DNA of 51,417 bases from Bacteroidales bacterium (GCA_026417155.1 JAOADU010000061.1:1-51417); one strand, 5' to 3'; counted from the stretch's first letter, positions 7,890 through 17,017 are shown. Numbers and translations: made by a program. The notes: generated by a model from the sequence alone, not told the origin.

Positions 7890-9976
7890 GGGTGCTGAAT
7901 CAATATTTTACCAGTATATGATTGCGTTGTATTATATAAATAAATAAAATACATTCCGTTAGCTAAGTGGTTGGTTTGTATTTGATTGCCTTGTCCTTGT
8001 ATTACGATTTTTCCGGTAATATCTATTATGCGATACCAAACAGGCGAGTTTGTTGAAACATAAATGAATTCGTGAGCAGGATTGGGATAAAATTGTATGT
8101 TATTGTCAATATTTACTTCTTGTACGTAAATAATTGGATTTTTACTGAACACAGGTCTTATCATAAGTGTTCCTTGGTAGGGTATTTTATTCCATGCACC
8201 AGTCAGATTGTAAAAAGTATGTGTCGAATAATCGTAATTAAGGTCAAAACCTAAATTTAATAAATCGGTGGTTGTTTGAGTCCATCCTATGAATATAGTA
8301 TCTTTAACATAAATAGCTGTATCTAACGAATAATAGTGAAATTGGTTGATACCGTGATATTCGGGCTTATATCCTTGCTTTTTAAGTATGATTTGCGATG
8401 GCTTTCCTTTATAATTATTCCATACAGTAAGGTAAAAATATTTTTGACTAGCATTGTTAAGTGTACGATTAAAGTACATGTATATACCGCGTAAAGTATC
8501 GGGAGTTGAAGTAACAAACATAGTTGCCATTTGTCCATTTTGAGCACCTGTTCCGGCTAAACCTATACCGTACTCGGCGGTGCCATCGTCAATAGCATAA
8601 TAATTGCGAAATATTTGTATAGTTTTTAATGTATCGTTCCATTGCATATAATCGAACGATTGAAGGGCAGGGGCAGATAAATATGTAGTTAATTCGAAAA
8701 TTGATTCTGTTTGATTATTTGAAGGAAAATAATTGGGAGATGTTTTGCGCTTAAAATTAAAGTACGACTGTGGTGAAATATTTTCGCTTCCCAACGTATC
8801 CATTTTAACTATTTGTTGAGTGGTAAGGTTATATATTTTTAGATTTCTTTGTACATTCACTATATCGTCAGAATAATTGTAATATTGTAAGTATAAAGTA
8901 TCTATTTGAAATGAATTGTTTTGTTTATAATGTTCCCAGGGTATACTTACGTATGGTTCTTTTACGTAAGAACGAACATAATTTGTAATAGCCACATCGG
9001 GGAATACAGTATCTGTTTTGTGTCTGTTTTTATTTAAATATACGTAATCAATGTTCCAGAAATCGACATTACTTGCAAAACTTGGACTCGACAAAGATCC
9101 TAAACTACCATAATTATAGAATCGGAACTGAAACCCTTTTTTTAACCAAATGGTATCACGAATAGGAACCATTACTCTTTTAAAATTGTTACTCGATAAT
9201 CCTTTGGTTGACCAAATATTTTTCCAATTCGAGCCAGGTACTTTAAATTGAAGTACGAGAGAATCTGTCGCATCAGGTTCATTCCCGCCGTTCCCCTTGC
9301 CTTGAAAAAAAAAGCTTAAATAAATAGAATCGGCAACTGAATAATATGAATAAAAAAATCGTTGAATATGTACATATTGCATTGATGAATTATCGTAATA
9401 ATATAAAGAATCACTTACATCAATTTTATTCTGTCCAAAATAAATGTTCATTGTAGTGTTGTAAGTTGTTGGATGTAACATACAGTTGAACATATAGTTG
9501 CCGCTTTTGTAAAATAGAGAATCGGCAGGATGATAGATATTTTTATTTGTTTCATAGTAATATAGTAGTTGTGTTGAAATGGTAAATGGGTTTTGCGATG
9601 TTGCATAAGAAAGATTAATAGGTTTTGATGTAAGTATATCGGCTATGAAAGGATTTTGAGAAGCATGAGAATATACTTCGCCATTCATATTAATGATGTC
9701 AAATGTAGCTACGCCTATTGTTGGAGGGTTTATAGCAAAAGTTTTGTTGATATAAACATTTTGGTCGAGCCATAATTTGTTATCGGGATATATCGTATTT
9801 TTTGAAAAGTCATCAAAAAAAGGCAATTTAAGTGTGTCAATGTTTCTATTGCTTTGAAAGGTTTGGAATGCTTCACTAACAGCAGGGTTGTATTCTAATT
9901 TTAACAATACGGGTTGTGCAAAAATGCTTAAATAATAAATAATGAATAATGGTGTAACTAAAAAATGCTTTATCAT
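7886..9976 (-). CDS. Large secreted protein with T9SS type A sorting domain
   Basis: A 696-residue protein with an N-terminal signal peptide (ending near FAQPV, residue 20-22) and a C-terminal T9SS sorting domain. The latter begins near residue 622 with 'IQFYPNPAHEFIYV' and includes ITGKIVIQGQ and 'LANGMYFIYL'. The middle (about 45-600) is rich in Tyr, Asn and Ser, looks all-beta, and contains a repeated pattern of 'F...F...D'-type strands. I recognise no catalytic motif. It would be exported by Sec, cross the outer membrane through the T9SS and be surface-attached or released. It overlaps the PASTA gene by 4 bp and rluD by 3 bp, an unusual place for a cargo gene. Function unknown. Confidence 0.85.
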   Translation of the reverse strand: MIKHFLVTPLFIIYYLSIFAQPVLLKLEYNPAVSEAFQTFQSNRNIDTLKLPFFDDFSKNTIYPDNKLWLDQNVYINKTFAINPPTIGVATFDIINMNGEVYSHASQNPFIADILTSKPINLSYATSQNPFTISTQLLYYYETNKNIYHPADSLFYKSGNYMFNCMLHPTTYNTTMNIYFGQNKIDVSDSLYYYDNSSMQYVHIQRFFYSYYSVADSIYLSFFFQGKGNGGNEPDATDSLVLQFKVPGSNWKNIWSTKGLSSNNFKRVMVPIRDTIWLKKGFQFRFYNYGSLGSLSSPSFASNVDFWNIDYVYLNKNRHKTDTVFPDVAITNYVRSYVKEPYVSIPWEHYKQNNSFQIDTLYLQYYNYSDDIVNVQRNLKIYNLTTQQIVKMDTLGSENISPQSYFNFKRKTSPNYFPSNNQTESIFELTTYLSAPALQSFDYMQWNDTLKTIQIFRNYYAIDDGTAEYGIGLAGTGAQNGQMATMFVTSTPDTLRGIYMYFNRTLNNASQKYFYLTVWNNYKGKPSQIILKKQGYKPEYHGINQFHYYSLDTAIYVKDTIFIGWTQTTTDLLNLGFDLNYDYSTHTFYNLTGAWNKIPYQGTLMIRPVFSKNPIIYVQEVNIDNNIQFYPNPAHEFIYVSTNSPVWYRIIDITGKIVIQGQGNQIQTNHLANGMYFIYLYNTTQSYTGKILIQHP

Positions 9977-10773
9977 AAATTTATTTCATTATCGGGTAAT
10001 AAATCTTTATCCTTAGTGATCCATACATCAACATACGAACCTAATGAAACGGGCGTTTGATTTTTGCATGATGGTGATTGTTTCCAAATGAGGGCATTGG
10101 CAGAATCGGCCGAGGTTATAACGGTTTTATCGGCAATAATGGTACCTATGTTAAGGGATGCTGCCGAAAGTAAATCTTTTGCTTCTTGAAGTGTTTTACC
10201 TATTAAGCAAATTACAGAAGTTTTTTCATTTTGCTCGCCTTTGCCTATAATTAAATCGATAACTGAACCTTTTGCAATTTTAGTTTGAGGTTTTATGGGT
10301 TTCCCTTTGTATAGTTGCTCTATCACTGTTGTTGATATATCGGGAACATAAGTTAATTTACCAATTTTAAGTCCAAATAATTCAGCATCGGCGTATGCTT
10401 GACGTAATGAAATACCTCGCAAGTCGGGCATTGCTACCTTTTCATTTTCAAATCCATTGATTATTAAGTAAATAGTGCGATGTGGCTTGATTTTATGTTT
10501 AGGCTCAGGAGTTTGCGATACTACAGTGCCTTTAGGTTTGTCAATAAAATGTACCGAGTCGGACAACACTACTTTTAAGTTATATGCTTGAGCAGTTTGT
10601 TCGGCTTGTTCGAGTGTTAATCCAGTAAAGTTAGGAGTTTCTATAGCTTCTCCGTGATATGTATAAACGCTCAATAAGAAATACACTGCAATCAATAAAA
10701 TTATTACAATAGATAATTGAATAGCAATATGCTTCCACAAATACTTTGATTTTATGATAGTTAATAAAGACAT
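9973..10773 (-). CDS. Membrane-anchored PASTA-domain protein
   Basis: A 266-residue protein with one membrane helix (about residues 16-37) followed by three extracytoplasmic PASTA domains: about 41-107 (TPNFTGLTLEQAEQTAQAYNL), 112-178 (MPDLRGISLRQAYADAE) and 184-255 (CLIGKTLQEAKDLLSAASL). PASTA domains bind peptidoglycan fragments or beta-lactam-like ligands in Ser/Thr kinases and PBPs, but no kinase or transpeptidase domain is attached here. It probably acts in envelope sensing or scaffolding. It heads an operon with a T9SS cargo gene and rluD. In related genomes a PASTA gene next to rluD is common, as I recall. Confidence 0.88.
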   Translation of the reverse strand: MSLLTIIKSKYLWKHIAIQLSIVIILLIAVYFLLSVYTYHGEAIETPNFTGLTLEQAEQTAQAYNLKVVLSDSVHFIDKPKGTVVSQTPEPKHKIKPHRTIYLIINGFENEKVAMPDLRGISLRQAYADAELFGLKIGKLTYVPDISTTVIEQLYKGKPIKPQTKIAKGSVIDLIIGKGEQNEKTSVICLIGKTLQEAKDLLSAASLNIGTIIADKTVITSADSANALIWKQSPSCKNQTPVSLGSYVDVWITKDKDLLPDNEINL

Positions 10774-10795
10774 AGTAGCATGTATAACGAAAATG

Positions 10796-10803
10796 CAAAG
10801 ATA
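10796..10803 (-). promoter_or_regulatory. -7 box (TATCTTTG) for the PASTA-rluD operon
   Basis: The minus-strand TATCTTTGC is an exact TAnnTTTG match 22 bases before the ATG at 10773, in the 64-base gap behind the Fe-S gene. The -33 element is not obvious. Confidence 0.55.
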
Positions 10804-10837
10804 AAATTATATTTTGTTAATAGAAAAATCTGTATGT

Positions 10838-11611
10838 TTATAAGTTTAATGTATCGGCAATAACTTCGGCTATATCTTTAACATAAATTTCTTCTTCTTT
10901 ATGAAGTGTTTTTAATCCATCAGTGAGCATCGTTATGCAAAATGGACAAGAAGTAATAATAGTATTAGTTTGAGTTTCTAAGGCTTGTTCTGTTCGTAAT
11001 ACATTTATTTCTTTTGTTCCTGGTTCAGATTCTTTGAAAAATTGGGCACCACCAGCACCGCAACATAAAGCAAAACTTTTATTCTTATGCATTTCATTTA
11101 TTTGATATCCCATTGATTTAATAATGTTTCGAGGTTGATTGTAAATATTATTGGCTCTTCCTAAATAGCATGGGTCGTGATATGTACAGTTGCGTTGAGT
11201 ATTATGTATTTTAGGTAGTTTATTTTCTTTAATCCATTGATCGATTAGTTCTGTATAATGAAATACCTGACACGTAGATCCTAAATCGGGATATTCGTTT
11301 TTTAAAATATTAAAACAATGAGGACATGTGGTAATAATTTTTTTTATTTCATAACGATTGAAAGTTTCAATATTTTGCATGGCTTGCATTTGGTACAACA
11401 TCTCATTTCCTGCACGTCTTGCGGGGTCGCCTGTACATGTTTCTTCCGTTCCTAATACTGCAAAATCAATATTTAAGTAATTCAGAATTTTTACAAACGA
11501 GCGTGCGACTTTTTTATATCTAAAATCGTATGCACCAGCACAGCCAACCCAATATAAATATTCGGGTTTGTGTCCCTGTGCATATACTTCGCTCATTATA
11601 GGCACTTTCAT
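10838..11611 (-). CDS. HdrB-like Fe-S protein with two CCG domains
   Basis: A 257-residue soluble Fe-S protein built of two cysteine-rich CCG domains, as in heterodisulfide reductase subunit B, GlpC and LutA-type proteins. Cysteine clusters are at C24, C59 (TCTGDPARR), C96/C99 (CPHC), C142/C148 (CTYHDPCYLGR), C183/C184 (CCGAGGAQFF) and C222/C225 (CPFC). In HdrB such cysteines hold a non-cubane [4Fe-4S] cluster that reduces disulfides or relays electrons. It lies 11 bases behind the membrane Fe-S subunit and forms one module with it. The physiological electron donor and acceptor are not shown. No etf, hdrA or dehydrogenase gene is adjacent. The start could be Met1 or Met6. Confidence 0.85.
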   Translation of the reverse strand: MKVPIMSEVYAQGHKPEYLYWVGCAGAYDFRYKKVARSFVKILNYLNIDFAVLGTEETCTGDPARRAGNEMLYQMQAMQNIETFNRYEIKKIITTCPHCFNILKNEYPDLGSTCQVFHYTELIDQWIKENKLPKIHNTQRNCTYHDPCYLGRANNIYNQPRNIIKSMGYQINEMHKNKSFALCCGAGGAQFFKESEPGTKEINVLRTEQALETQTNTIITSCPFCITMLTDGLKTLHKEEEIYVKDIAEVIADTLNL

Positions 11612-11622
11612 AATATTTTATG

Positions 11623-12897
11623 TTATGTATTTATCCAGTTTAATCGTTCGGTAGGCGAATATTGCCACGGAGCACCATTATTTTCAATGTTTGCAAAAAC
11701 TGCTTGTAATCCACCTTGTGCTTTTCCTTCTTCCAAAACCAAATATCTTCGTAAGTCAATAATTATTTGAGGGTGATAAATATTTACCGGGCATTCTTTG
11801 GCACAAGCGTTACACAAAGTACATGCCCAAATTTCTTCGAGACTAATGTAATGACCTAAATAAGATTTATTATCTGTAAAGTTTTCATCTTTCAATAATT
11901 TTGGAGCTTTTTCATTCATTCGACTTCGTAAGTCCATTAATAATTTTCGTGGCGATAATTTTTTTCCAGTTTGAGAAGCAGGACATGCTGACGTACAACG
12001 ACCGCATTGTGTACATGCGAGCGAATCTAAATATGTTTTCCAGGTAACATCTTCTACATCTTTAACACCAAATCGTGTTATGCACGACGATTCGTTATTA
12101 TTAACTTGCTCATCGGGGTTCATCATCAATTTAAGCTCTTTAGTAATGCTTTCCATGGTATCGAGCTTGCCTAATGGTTCTAAACGACTAAGAAATACAT
12201 TAGGAATAGATGTAAAAATATGGAAATGTTTAGAATACGGTAATATATTTGCAAAAATGAATATAAGTACAATATGTGTCCACCAGTACATGCTATAATA
12301 ATCTTTAGCAATGCAACTACACATAGGAAACATTTGAGCCAAATATGAGCTTATTGGATAAATTTGTTGTTTTGTATAAATAGATTCTGTGTAGTTCATG
12401 CCTAAAAGTGAAATCATAAGAATAAGGATGAGAAACAGAGCCAGTAAGGCGTCTATATGGTTTTTACGAGTCATTTCTTGTCCATTGAAACGTTTAACAA
12501 AATGAAATATGCGACGAAAAATAAATATAACTACGGCAATGCTTATGAGAAAAGCAAAAATGTCGCCAAATGCCATTATTACGTTGTAAAAAATGCCTAA
12601 AAAGGAAAGCGATTTGTGTAAATTGAAAATTCCATCAATAACCATCTCAATGCTTCCAAATAAAATTACTAGAAATCCCCAAAAAACTATTGCATGTAAT
12701 AACCCTGCAAAAGGGAAACGAAATATTTTTGTTTGACCAAAAGCTATTTTTAAAACTAATAAAATGCGTTTCGACCAGTTACTAACAGAGTGTTTTTTAG
12801 TGAGCTTGAAAAACTTATATAATCTCCACATGGAGAATGAAAAAACTCCGATGGTTAATATAAAAATCGAGATAAAAATAATTTGAGACGACGTCAT
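11623..12897 (-). CDS. Membrane HdrC/DsrM-like Fe-S oxidoreductase subunit
   Basis: A 424-residue fusion of an N-terminal membrane part (about five helices within residues 1-225) and a C-terminal ferredoxin domain with two [4Fe-4S] motifs: C295xxC298xxC301xxxC305P and C359xxC362xxC365xxxC369P. The membrane part resembles NarI/DsrM/HdrE cytochrome b subunits, and His69, His208, His224 and His226 in or near helices are candidate haem ligands. With the HdrB-like partner it should form a membrane complex passing electrons between the quinone pool and a soluble redox partner. The first gene of a two-gene operon, with its own TACTTTTG promoter divergent from aspartate kinase. Confidence 0.85.
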   Translation of the reverse strand: MTSSQIIFISIFILTIGVFSFSMWRLYKFFKLTKKHSVSNWSKRILLVLKIAFGQTKIFRFPFAGLLHAIVFWGFLVILFGSIEMVIDGIFNLHKSLSFLGIFYNVIMAFGDIFAFLISIAVVIFIFRRIFHFVKRFNGQEMTRKNHIDALLALFLILILMISLLGMNYTESIYTKQQIYPISSYLAQMFPMCSCIAKDYYSMYWWTHIVLIFIFANILPYSKHFHIFTSIPNVFLSRLEPLGKLDTMESITKELKLMMNPDEQVNNNESSCITRFGVKDVEDVTWKTYLDSLACTQCGRCTSACPASQTGKKLSPRKLLMDLRSRMNEKAPKLLKDENFTDNKSYLGHYISLEEIWACTLCNACAKECPVNIYHPQIIIDLRRYLVLEEGKAQGGLQAVFANIENNGAPWQYSPTERLNWINT

Positions 12898-12914
12898 GCT
12901 TTTATTTTTGCGAG

Positions 12915-12922
12915 CAAAAGTA
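12915..12922 (-). promoter_or_regulatory. -7 box (TACTTTTG) for the Hdr-like operon
   Basis: The minus-strand TACTTTTGC matches TAnnTTTG and ends 17 bases before the ATG at 12897. It lies in a divergent gap of 133 bases shared with the aspartate kinase promoter. Confidence 0.5.
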
Positions 12923-12994
12923 AAGGAAAAAATGTTTAAAAAATTTGCTTTTAAGCATATTTCATATAAGATTTATTCTAACGAGTAGAATGAT

Positions 12995-13021
12995 TTGTTG
13001 TAAAAACTTTGTTTACCTTCG
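12995..13021 (+). promoter_or_regulatory. Promoter of the aspartate kinase gene
   Basis: TTG at 12995-12997 and TACCTTCG at 13014-13021 resemble the Bacteroidota -33/-7 pair. The TTCG variant is one base off consensus and the 16-base spacer is slightly short. The ATG follows 9 bases later, so the leader would be very short. Confidence 0.5.
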
Positions 13022-13030
13022 CAGAAAAAA

Positions 13031-14278
13031 ATGAAAATTTACAAATTTGGCGGTGCTTCGTTACAAAATGCCGACTATATAAAAAAAGTCGTGCAAATAA
13101 TTCTATCAGAACAGTCAAAGCACTTGATTATAGTTGTTTCGGCTATGGGCAAAACCACAAATGCTTTAGAATTACTCCATCAGCATTACATGCAAAAATC
13201 TGATTTAATATATGATACACTTGAGCAAATTAAGTCATTTCATTTCAACATAATAAACCAATTATTTGAACCAACACACGAAGTACACAAAGAAATAAAT
13301 TCAATTTTCAATATTTTGCTTGAAAAATTATCAACAAGCTCATCCAATAATTTTGACTTTGAATATGATCAAATTGTAATTTATGGCGAAATAATATCGT
13401 CAGTTATAGTTTACTATTTACTGCGAACGCATGGTATTAATCTTACATGGATTGATATTCGCAGATTATTAAAAACCAACTCAAATTATCGTGATGCAAG
13501 CGTTTTATATGAAAAATCATTACCCTTAGCTAAACAAATTATGGGAGAGCCAGGTTTATATATATGTCAGGGTTTTATTGGCAGCGATGAGCTTGGAAAT
13601 AACACAACTCTTGGGCGTGAAGGTTCTGATTATACTGCAGCTGCATTGGCATATATGCTCGATGCTGAAAGTGTTACTATTTGGAAAGATGTGCCAGGAG
13701 TTTTAAATGGCGATCCTAGGATAATACCGAATGTTTGTAAATTAGATAAAATTACGTATAAAGAAGCCATAGAATTAGCATATTATGGTGCACAAGTTAT
13801 TCATCCAAAAACAATCAAACCCCTACAAAATAAAAATATTCCGTTGTTTGTAAAACCTTTTTTGCAACCGCATGATGTAGGTACAGTCGTTCAAGACATT
13901 AATGAAGCTATTTCTTTGCCACCCATTTATATACATAAGTTTAATCAAGTTCTTATTTCTATTATGCCTAAAGACTTTTCATTTATTGCCGAAGATAATT
14001 TAAGCATTATTTTTATGTATTTGTCAGAAGCAAAAATTAAAGTAAATATGATGCAACTTTCGGCAGTCAGTTTTAGTATTTGCATCGATTACGACGATCG
14101 GAAGATTCCGTATTTTTTAAGCCGTATGAAAGAAAAATATGACGTTGTTTACAATACGAATCTTACACTTATTACCATTAGACATTATAATCAACATGCT
14201 ATTGATGAAATGATACAGGATAAAAAAGTTCTTCTTAAAGAAATTAGCCGAAAAACTGCACGGATTGTTTTAAGATAA
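13031..14278 (+). CDS. lysC: Aspartate kinase (monofunctional)
   Basis: Phosphorylates aspartate in the first step to lysine, threonine, methionine and diaminopimelate. The kinase domain covers about residues 1-300 with KFGGAS at 5-10 (usually KFGGTS), GREGSDYTAA, the 'VTIWKDVPGVLNGDPR' active-site segment and 'AYYGAQVIHPKT'. A C-terminal ACT-like regulatory region (about 310-415) follows, so feedback control by an end product is likely. Length 415 aa fits monofunctional enzymes; no homoserine dehydrogenase domain is attached. The Thr-to-Ser-like substitution in the first motif (GGAS) is the one atypical point. ATG 13031 places the conserved motif at the N-terminus as expected and follows the promoter directly. 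Confidence 0.92.
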   Translation: MKIYKFGGASLQNADYIKKVVQIILSEQSKHLIIVVSAMGKTTNALELLHQHYMQKSDLIYDTLEQIKSFHFNIINQLFEPTHEVHKEINSIFNILLEKLSTSSSNNFDFEYDQIVIYGEIISSVIVYYLLRTHGINLTWIDIRRLLKTNSNYRDASVLYEKSLPLAKQIMGEPGLYICQGFIGSDELGNNTTLGREGSDYTAAALAYMLDAESVTIWKDVPGVLNGDPRIIPNVCKLDKITYKEAIELAYYGAQVIHPKTIKPLQNKNIPLFVKPFLQPHDVGTVVQDINEAISLPPIYIHKFNQVLISIMPKDFSFIAEDNLSIIFMYLSEAKIKVNMMQLSAVSFSICIDYDDRKIPYFLSRMKEKYDVVYNTNLTLITIRHYNQHAIDEMIQDKKVLLKEISRKTARIVLR

Positions 14279-14328
14279 TTTAATGTATTTGAACATACTC
14301 TATCATTTTTATAGAATTATTAAAAGTG

Positions 14329-14336
14329 TATCTTTG
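14329..14336 (+). promoter_or_regulatory. -7 box (TATCTTTG) for the TonB receptor gene
   Basis: An exact TAnnTTTG match 6 bases before the ATG at 14343. It lies inside a longer open frame that begins at 14283, which argues that translation starts at 14343 with almost no leader. The -33 position reads TTT rather than TTG. Confidence 0.5.
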
Positions 14337-14342
14337 CGAAAT

Positions 14343-16595
14343 ATGCTAATTCGATTTAGTTCAATATGTTTTTCTTTACTGATTGCAAATATTTCAATAT
14401 TTGCCCAATCATTGCTTACGGGTTATGTATATGAAAAGGTTACCGTGGCGAATCAAAAAAAGTTTGTACCATTAGTTGGTGCTAATGTTTATTGGAAAGA
14501 TACACAAATTGGAACGACAACCAACGAGAAAGGGCAATTTAAAATAAAAAAAACAAATTCATCAAATATACTTATTGTAAGTTTTGTTGGTTACAAGTCA
14601 GATACACTTAGAATTCCAGAAGATCAAAAGGACATAAATATAGTTTTAGAATCAATCGAAATTCTTAATGAAGTGAATGTAGAAGCCCGTCAGAAAGGAG
14701 AGCACATTGATAAAATGAACCCTATAAAAACAGAAATAATTACAACAACAGGATTACAGAAACTTGCTTGTTGCAATTTGTCCGAAAGTTTTGAAAATTC
14801 AGGAACAGTTGATGTAAATTATAGCGATGCAATTACCGGAGCAAAACAAATTCAAATGCTGGGTTTAGCTGGTATTTATTCGCAATTACTTGGCGAAAAT
14901 ATGCCTCTTAATAATTACTTATCGTATTCGCATGGACTAACATACATACCTGGAACATGGATGCAATCTATTCAAGTTTCTAAAGGAACAGCCTCAGTAA
15001 TTAATGGGTTTGAATCTATTACAGGTCAAATAAATGTCGATTTCAAAAAGCCTCATTTATCCGATTTGCTTTTTGCCAATATTTATACAAATAGCGAAGG
15101 TAGAATTGAACTTAATACAGATGTTAATTTTCATCTGAATGAAAACCTTTCTGCGGGAACTCTTGTTCATGCCGAAAATCAGATGCTAAAAAACGACCAT
15201 AATAACGACGGTTTTTTAGATATTCCTTTAAACAAACAAATAAATATTTTTCAACGATTTAATTACGAAAAAGAAGATAAACTTTGTTTCCAATATGGAG
15301 TAAAACTGCTTTATGATGATAAAATAGGCGGACAGAAGTCGTTTAATTCGTTACAATCGCACGAAAGCCAATCTGCTTATGGAGTAGGAATTACCAATAA
15401 ACGATATGAATTACTAACTAAACACGGATTTATTCTGCCCCGCCATTCAACTAGTATAGGATTACAAATTTCAGGAACTTATCATCAACAAGATGCCTTT
15501 TTTGGACACAATACTTTTAAAGCAGAAGAAAAATATTTATACATGAATACTATTTTTAATACATATCTTATCAATGATGACAATAAGATTGATGTAGGAT
15601 CAAGTTTTATCTCTTCACACATTAATCAAAATATTAATATTCCTGGATTAGACACACTTTCAAATTTTAAAAATAATGTTCCAGGGGCGTTTGCACAATA
15701 TTCATTTCATTACCAACGAATATTTTCAATAATTGCTGGATTTAGAGCCGATTATTCTACCTTATTCAAATCGTGGATTTATACACCGCGATTACATGTA
15801 AAATACGACATCAGTGAGCATACAACAGTGCGAGCATCGGGAGGCAAAGGTTCGAGATTCTCTATTCCTGTTAGTGAGAACACTAATTTTTTAGCTAGTT
15901 CGAGAGTTTGGTTTTTGCAATATGATAAATATTTAGAAGATGCATGGAACTACGGTATAAGCTACACTCAAAGAATTGAAATTGTGGAAGGCAAGCATAT
16001 TCAATTAGTTGCCGATTATTATCATACTACATTCAACCGTCAGCTGATTATTGATAATATCAGCGATCCTCTAAAAATTCAAATTTATCCTTTGCAAGGG
16101 AAAAGTTATAGCAGAAGCTATCAGCTAAATGTTAATATGAACATTATAAAATCTTTGGAGGCAACGATTATAGGGCGATATAATGATGTTCGCATGACTT
16201 ATTCCGATGGAATTTTAAAAGTTAAACCTTTGGTAGTACCATTTAAACTTTTGGGATCTTTTTCATACTCAACAATGCACGACAAGTGGTCATTTGATGT
16301 AACTGTACAATGGAACAGTCGCATGTCGCTGCCCAATATGAGTTTAAACCCTTATGCAACCCATATTTCTAGCAAATCCGATGCTTATACTGTTTTACAT
16401 GCCCAAATAACTCGACGATTTAAAAAATTTGATATTTATATTGGTGGCGAAAATTTACTAAATTATAAACTTCATCATCCTATCATTGCATATGAAGATC
16501 CTTTTAGTAATTACTTCGATGCAACGTTGATTTATGCACCCATTATGGGAAGAATGTATTATATTGGTTTACGTTACAAAATTAAAAATAAATAA
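14343..16595 (+). CDS. TonB-dependent outer-membrane receptor, probably for metal
   Basis: About 750 residues from ATG 14343. The signal peptide ends at SIFAQ. A carboxypeptidase-regulatory-like beta domain follows (LTGYVYEK to the DIN(I)VLESIE strand), then a TonB plug (with LGLAGIYSQLLGENMPL and GTASVINGFESITGQINVDF) and a 22-strand barrel ending in an aromatic strand (RMYYIGLRYKI). The plug contains a 'KLACCNLSESFENS' segment, which I associate with Bacteroidota receptors paired with heavy-metal-associated proteins. The next gene, 2 bases on, encodes such an HMA protein with a His-rich tail, so uptake of copper or another transition metal is the likely role. An in-frame ATG at 14283 is less likely because it lies before the -7 box. 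Confidence 0.88.
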   Translation: MLIRFSSICFSLLIANISIFAQSLLTGYVYEKVTVANQKKFVPLVGANVYWKDTQIGTTTNEKGQFKIKKTNSSNILIVSFVGYKSDTLRIPEDQKDINIVLESIEILNEVNVEARQKGEHIDKMNPIKTEIITTTGLQKLACCNLSESFENSGTVDVNYSDAITGAKQIQMLGLAGIYSQLLGENMPLNNYLSYSHGLTYIPGTWMQSIQVSKGTASVINGFESITGQINVDFKKPHLSDLLFANIYTNSEGRIELNTDVNFHLNENLSAGTLVHAENQMLKNDHNNDGFLDIPLNKQINIFQRFNYEKEDKLCFQYGVKLLYDDKIGGQKSFNSLQSHESQSAYGVGITNKRYELLTKHGFILPRHSTSIGLQISGTYHQQDAFFGHNTFKAEEKYLYMNTIFNTYLINDDNKIDVGSSFISSHINQNINIPGLDTLSNFKNNVPGAFAQYSFHYQRIFSIIAGFRADYSTLFKSWIYTPRLHVKYDISEHTTVRASGGKGSRFSIPVSENTNFLASSRVWFLQYDKYLEDAWNYGISYTQRIEIVEGKHIQLVADYYHTTFNRQLIIDNISDPLKIQIYPLQGKSYSRSYQLNVNMNIIKSLEATIIGRYNDVRMTYSDGILKVKPLVVPFKLLGSFSYSTMHDKWSFDVTVQWNSRMSLPNMSLNPYATHISSKSDAYTVLHAQITRRFKKFDIYIGGENLLNYKLHHPIIAYEDPFSNYFDATLIYAPIMGRMYYIGLRYKIKNK

Positions 16596-16597
16596 CT

Positions 16598-16948
16598 ATG
16601 AAACCTGTTTTATTTATACTGACATCAATGTTGTTTTGTCAGATAATGCTTGCTCAGAAAAAAGCTGAAATTGTAATACAAACTTCAGCCGAATGTTCCA
16701 TGTGTAAAGAACGACTTGAAAAAGCATTGGCATATGAAAAAGGTGTCTATTCATCAAATTTAGATTTGAAAACAAGAAAAATTACCATCATTTATAATCC
16801 CAAAAAGACGAATCCCGATCATTTGAGAGTAGTTATTTCTAAGCAAGGATACCAAGCCGACGATATTAAAGCCGATCCTTTTGCTTATGAACAATTACCA
16901 GAATGTTGCAAAGTAGGCGGACATAAAAATGATGAGCATAAACATTAG
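16598..16948 (+). CDS. Secreted heavy-metal-associated (HMA) domain protein
   Basis: A 116-residue protein with signal peptide (cleavage near MLAQ, residue 20) and a ferredoxin-like HMA fold. The metal site is C33-S-M-C36 in 'TSAECSMCKERLEKAL', and 'QGYQADDIKADP' follows in the last strand. The tail adds Cys-Cys and four His residues (ECCKVGGHKNDEHKH), likely extra ligands. Canonical HMA sites are GMxCxxC. Here the loop lacks the Gly-Met and reads Ala-Glu-Cys. It is translationally close to the TonB receptor (2-base gap), so it may hand metal to or from that receptor in the periplasm. Copper is the likeliest metal, but this is inference. Confidence 0.88.
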   Translation: MKPVLFILTSMLFCQIMLAQKKAEIVIQTSAECSMCKERLEKALAYEKGVYSSNLDLKTRKITIIYNPKKTNPDHLRVVISKQGYQADDIKADPFAYEQLPECCKVGGHKNDEHKH

Positions 16949-16992
16949 TAATACTTAAATGTAACTATTCGCTCATTTCAAAAAAAATGCTG

Positions 16993-17000
16993 TATTTTTG
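16993..17000 (+). promoter_or_regulatory. -7 box (TATTTTTG) for the subtilisin gene
   Basis: An exact TAnnTTTG match 17 bases before the ATG at 17018, in a 69-base gap after the HMA gene. A run of A's precedes it. No -33 TTG is seen at the usual distance. Confidence 0.5.
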
Positions 17001-17017
17001 CATAAATTCTAAATTAA

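Noticed and set aside
14283-14342. N-terminal extension of the TonB receptor frame
   Set aside because: It places 20 extra residues before a good signal peptide and spans the TATCTTTG promoter box, so ATG 14343 is favoured.
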